Source: Eremophila alpestris peregrina (Eukaryota > Chordata > Aves > Passeriformes > Alaudidae). Taken from it: DNA of 64,000 nt. Position numbers and translations under genes: made by a program. The stretch's first letter is position 1. Each line of letters begins with the position of its first letter. Under the pieces are notes generated by a model. The model did no database searches and was not told the DNA's origin. It saw only the letters and a program-made list of their open reading frames with translations. This document shows, one piece after another, positions 61,201 to 64,000 of this stretch. Where the stretch lies: assembly GCA_009792885.1 (NCBI GenBank), contig WMCF01000154.1:460229-524228 (forward strand), written 5' to 3'.

Positions 61201-63803
61201 TTACCTGCTGATCACAGGCAAAAGACAATGTCTATCAGCATCTGTAAACTAAGTGGCAGACATCCTTTTCTTATTTTCCTTGTCAAACTCTGCAGAGCAG
61301 TGGGTTCTGGGAGACTTTGTCTCTTACCCATTATTCTCTGCAGCTCAGGTGGTATTTTAGCCACTTAAAAGGGCTTGTGTCTCTTAAGGATTCCTCTTCC
61401 TTCTTATTTAAAATCACTTCAGGCCAGTCTTCAAGTCATGCCACAAAAGCTATAAATATACAGGGAAAAATACAGTGAGGGAAGAGTGGGTGAGTTTGAG
61501 TAACTCTTCAGTGAAGAAGAGGAGCTGTTGGAAAACACCAGGAAGGTGGACAGAAGAGGGGAAAAAATAGTCTGAAAATTAAGTCATTGAAAATTTAAGA
61601 CTGGAGACATTGAAATGTTCTTTTTCCTGTTTTCTTCAGTGACTTCCTGCTGCTGGTTTTGAAGGATATAATGGTTCAGAGGCCAGACCTGCGCATTATC
61701 CTGATGAGTGCCACCCTGAATGCTGAGCTCTTCTCTCAGTACTTCCACTCCTGTCCAATCATTAACATACCAGGTGAAAACCATTCAGTGTTGTTATCAT
61801 TTTAGAGTTTTGTTTTCACTATTTCTTCTTGCAAAGTGTTTCTCAATTCAAGATGAGGATGTATGTGAGAAATATGATGCTGAAGACTCAGGGAGAGACT
61901 GATGAGATTTAGGGGAGAAAGGCCTTGGAAATGTTGACATTTTTGTGCTTGTCTGTGTAGCAGCAGAATTTCCCTCCTCAGAAGACAATCATCCTGTGAT
62001 GTGTGCATGACATGGCAGGGATAGAGGCAGGGATGCCCTTTCACTAGAGCAGCTTGCTCAAAGCCCCATCCAACGTGGCCTGGAACACTCCATGCTTGCA
62101 AGACACCCCCTGTTTGTCCTAGTCAGGAACTGTGTTGGAGAGTGCAGTGTAGATAAGAGCAGAGTATATCATAATAACCTGTATAAAATTGCAATAATCT
62201 CTGGTCTTCTTGCTCTTTTCTCTGTGCTGTTGTGGCTTGTGTAGATAAGATTTACTCTCTTGTTTCCTTTCAGGTCGAACGTTTCCTGTGGACCAGTTCT
62301 TTCTGGAAGATGTGATTGCAATGACAAGGTGTGAGTTTCACACATTCTCACATGTGTTTGGGTGCTCAGGTTGAGGTTGCACTTTTGACCTTGAGGCTGC
62401 AGTAGTTCTGTGCCTTTATTTAGAAAGGAAATCCTCTCAGATCTCCCCCCATCACCTGCACTCCAGGAGCTCTGCTAAAGCACCTTGACCTTCATATTAT
62501 CTATGGTTTATACAAAGTTCCTCTCAGACTTACAAAAAAAAAAATCTTTTAGATACCCTGTCTCTGTAGTTAATTATTAGAAGGAGACTGTTGGGCTGCT
62601 TTCCACACCACCAAATGTTCTTCTGCTGTCCAGGTATGTTTTAGAGGACAGCAGTCCCTACAGGAGGAAGGTGAAGCAAGAACAGAATGGGAGGCACAAA
62701 AGAACTGCATTTGAAGAAGTAGAGGAGGACCTGAGGCGTGCTGGCCTTCTGGAAACCAGTGACACTGTGGTCAGAGATTCAGACCCAGACCAGAAATTAA
62801 CTCTGAAGCAGCTCCTTACACGATATAAAGGTGAGCTCCTTCTTAAATTTCATAAATTGGCACTCAGACAACATGGAATATTAGCACTGTAAGCTGCATG
62901 CTTATCTATAATTCAGTTTTTTGCACTTGTGAAGTTCTGGAGGAGAAACTTCCTGCCTGTTTAAAAAAAAAATTAAAAGAGAACCCATTTTTCTCTTAAA
63001 CTACAGTAAACATCTTGTCTGAAACTAGTTCTTAGCATCTGAAAATTGATAATTTTGAGCTGCTGTCTCTTTCCATCCCTTTTCAGATGCCTTGTTAGTT
63101 CCCCTTTGCTGTCTGTATCTGTTCTTGCTGAAGCAGCTTTGCTTTAGGCACAGAATGGATCTGCCCTCTTCAGGTCTAACCCAGAGCTCTTCAAACTAAG
63201 CTGTAACTGGTCCCATGCATCCACAGATGTTTTTTACAAGCCATGCATTTCCTGCATGTTTTATTTCTTTTTTTTTCCCAGGGGTTAGCAAGGCAGTGTT
63301 GAAAACCATGTCTGTCATGGACTTGGACAAAGTTAATCTGGAGTTAATTGAAGCCTTGCTGGAATGGATAGTTGCTGGCAGACATTCCTACCCCCCAGGT
63401 AATTCCATTGTCCTCGGGAGATAAATGAAAGAAGATTCTTGGAAGCTTCTTGGACAGCCCAAAGCTGATGATTGGCATGCATAGTTTCTGTAGCTACTGA
63501 GTATTTTTGAAAAAAATAGATTTCTAGTTGAGTTACAAAGCTTGTGATAAACTTGGGAAGGGGAAGGTGAGAAAATTGTCTACTTTGAAAAGTCTTTTAT
63601 GAAGGACTGTTACAGCCTGTGTACTTTTTTTGGTACAATAATTGCACATTAATAAAATACTGTGCTTTTTGTTGAGTGATTTTTCAATTTTTATCTACAT
63701 ATATAGGTGCTGTGTTGATATTTTTGCCTGGCCTAGCAGAAATCAAGATGCTTTATGAGCAACTTCAGACTAATGCTCTTTTTAATAACAGGCACAGCAA
63801 GAG
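55036..63803 (+). CDS. DHX57: DHX57, DEAH-box RNA helicase (3' partial, 13 coding exons in window)
   Basis: Spliced CDS: 55036-55229, 55937-56089, 56366-56530, 56882-57684, 59029-59228, 59366-59487, 59739-59934, 60631-60755, 61640-61773, 62274-62328, 62634-62830, 63282-63398, 63707-63803, about 852 residues, then the window ends in an intron. Domains: Gly/Arg-rich N-terminus; IWDDGDDFC motif; UBA-like domain (about 165-203); RWD-like region; CCCH zinc finger C285-x7-C293-x5-C299-x3-H303; acidic linker; helicase motif I GMTGCGKT (about 542-549), Ia TQPRRISA, Ib TTGVLLR, II DEVH (644-647), III SAT, IV FLPG. RecA2 motifs V and VI and the helicase-associated C-terminus lie beyond the window. Family members unwind or remodel RNA using ATP; the specific role of DHX57 is poorly known. 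Confidence 0.97.
55937..56089 (+). CDS. DHX57: DHX57 coding exon 3
   Basis: 153 bp: RSSAPARRGGQTKQRPEARM, then PLQTIHMTSENQRRVKELLQ. Donor is the weaker gttagt, chosen because it restores phase (split Asp) with exon 4. Confidence 0.93.
56366..56530 (+). CDS. DHX57: DHX57 coding exon 4
   Basis: 165 bp: DVAGEDDDEPDYLDDEQCW... to ...SSFAVHKLS. Acidic linker and start of the UBA-like domain. Donor gtgatg. Confidence 0.93.
56882..57684 (+). CDS. DHX57: DHX57 coding exon 5 (UBA end, RWD-like, CCCH zinc finger)
   Basis: 803 bp: RYGFDCERCRAVLRSCNGNI..., RQEEAFALRSIYGEKFVERI (RWD-like), zinc finger ICKFYLQGGCRFGSKCRFRH, then YPLQAPLVAFYSTDENLPLA. Largest exon of the gene. Donor gtacag. Confidence 0.96.
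57685..59028 (+). other. DHX57 intron 5
   Basis: 1.3 kb with no coding exon or mobile element that I recognise. The open frames near 57.9-58.1 kb and 58.8-59.1 kb are overlapping noise or run into exon 6. Confidence 0.6.
59029..59228 (+). CDS. DHX57: DHX57 coding exon 6
   Basis: 200 bp: ASTVSEPQEEEVVA, a run of nine Glu codons (59070-59096), then VVVENESYVNLKKKLSKKYD. Acidic linker before the helicase core. Donor gtacaa. Confidence 0.95.
59366..59487 (+). CDS. DHX57: DHX57 coding exon 7
   Basis: 122 bp: SSRHFQSMLYERQKLPAWQE..., ending VSGMTG at the start of helicase motif I. Donor gtaaga. Confidence 0.95.
59739..59934 (+). CDS. DHX57: DHX57 coding exon 8
   Basis: 196 bp: CGKTTQIPQFILDASL... 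(motif I), CTQPRRISAISVAERVAKER (motif Ia), ending GYQIRLESVK. Confidence 0.96.
59935..60630 (+). other. DHX57 intron 8
   Basis: About 700 bp of unique-looking sequence; nothing recognised. Confidence 0.6.
60631..60755 (+). CDS. DHX57: DHX57 coding exon 9 (DEVH box)
   Basis: 125 bp: SSATRLLYCTTGVLLRRLEG (motif Ib), VIVDEVHERTEE (motif II, DEVH). Acceptor cttcaag, donor gtaaat. Confidence 0.96.
60756..61639 (+). other. DHX57 intron 9
   Basis: About 880 bp; no exon or repeat recognised. Confidence 0.6.
61640..61773 (+). CDS. DHX57: DHX57 coding exon 10
   Basis: 134 bp: SDFLLLVLKDIMVQRPDLRI, ILMSATLNAELF (motif III, SAT), ending CPIINIP. Donor gtgaaa. Confidence 0.96.
61998..62130 (-). mobile_element. 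CR1 LINE fragment, antisense, in DHX57 intron 10
   Basis: Contains agcttgctcaaagccccatc and caacgtggcctggaacact, typical of reverse-oriented CR1. Short and truncated. Confidence 0.75.
62274..62328 (+). CDS. DHX57: DHX57 coding exon 11
   Basis: 55 bp: GRTFPVDQFFLEDVIAMT, split codons at both ends. Acceptor cctttcag, donor gtgtga. Confidence 0.95.
62634..62830 (+). CDS. DHX57: DHX57 coding exon 12
   Basis: 197 bp: RYVLEDSSPYRRKVKQEQN..., AFEEVEEDLRRAGL..., ending LLTRYK. Insert between motif III and IV, as in human DHX57. Confidence 0.95.
63282..63398 (+). CDS. DHX57: DHX57 coding exon 13
   Basis: 117 bp: GVSKAVLKTMSVMDLDKVNL... to ...ALLEWIVAGRHSYPP. Acceptor ttttcccag, donor gtaatt. Confidence 0.95.
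63707..63803 (+). CDS. DHX57: DHX57 coding exon 14
   Basis: 97 bp: GAVLIFLPGLAEIKMLYEQL (motif IV) to NNRHSK. Donor gtaaga. The next exon should begin with the CVIHPLHSS-type segment and is not within the remaining 197 bp. Confidence 0.94.
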
Positions 63804-64000
63804 GTAAGAAAAGCTCCAAAACTGTCAGTGTTTACCCATAAATAAAAAGTCTTTTCATGCACGAAGCCTGCCTTTATCCAGGGATAAATAAGCTTTATTA
63901 AATGTGTGAGCTGACTCCAGTCAGAGTAATTCCTTTTCTGTTATCTTGTTGGTTTGTTCCTTTAGATTTTCTCCACAGCTCAGGAAGGTCAGTTGCTGAA

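Noticed and set aside
63961..64000. Possible DHX57 exon 15 at the very end of the window (after tttag)
   Set aside because: The sequence does not encode the expected CVIHPLHSS-type segment that follows exon 14; it reads as intron.

Overview
This is a vertebrate nuclear genome window, almost certainly avian. It has multi-exon genes with GT-AG introns, several CR1 retrotransposon fragments with the typical avian 3' tail, and a solo LTR. It is probably a songbird, but that narrower call is only an inference.

Three protein-coding genes account for the coding content. (1) SOS1, + strand: the window opens in intron 3 (human exon numbering) and holds exons 4-20, 22 and 23, ending with the stop codon at 27380-27382. 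(2) ARHGEF33, - strand: 15 coding exons running from a start codon at 50024 down to a stop at 31460, about 800 residues. (3) DHX57, + strand: a CpG-island promoter region around 53.75-54.3 kb, start codon at 55036, and coding exons 2-14 up to 63803; the window closes in the next intron. All exon boundaries below were placed by reading the splice sites, and the codon phases chain without a break in all three genes. SOS1 and ARHGEF33 are convergent (tail to tail); ARHGEF33 and DHX57 are divergent (head to head). This matches the mammalian gene neighbourhood, except that I could not find MORN2, which lies between ARHGEF33 and DHX57 in human.

The genes do not form a pathway. SOS1 is a GRB2-recruited exchange factor for RAS (and RAC). 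ARHGEF33 is a poorly characterised DH-domain RhoGEF-family protein. DHX57 is a DEAH-type RNA helicase with UBA, RWD-like and CCCH zinc-finger elements.

Non-genic content: CR1 fragments on both strands; a 578-bp solo LTR with a perfect 5-bp target-site duplication, ending 46 bp before SOS1 exon 13; a four-copy tandem array that duplicated the 3' end of SOS1 exon 20 into the next intron; short microsatellites; and AT-rich blocks that may be conserved regulatory DNA.

The most striking signal is technical. A perfect 38-bp palindrome at 50371-50408 equals two head-to-head Tn5 mosaic ends, the Nextera mate-pair junction adapter, and is flanked by two identical 70-bp copies of local sequence. This is an assembly artefact, not biology. 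I found no convincing undescribed biological system.
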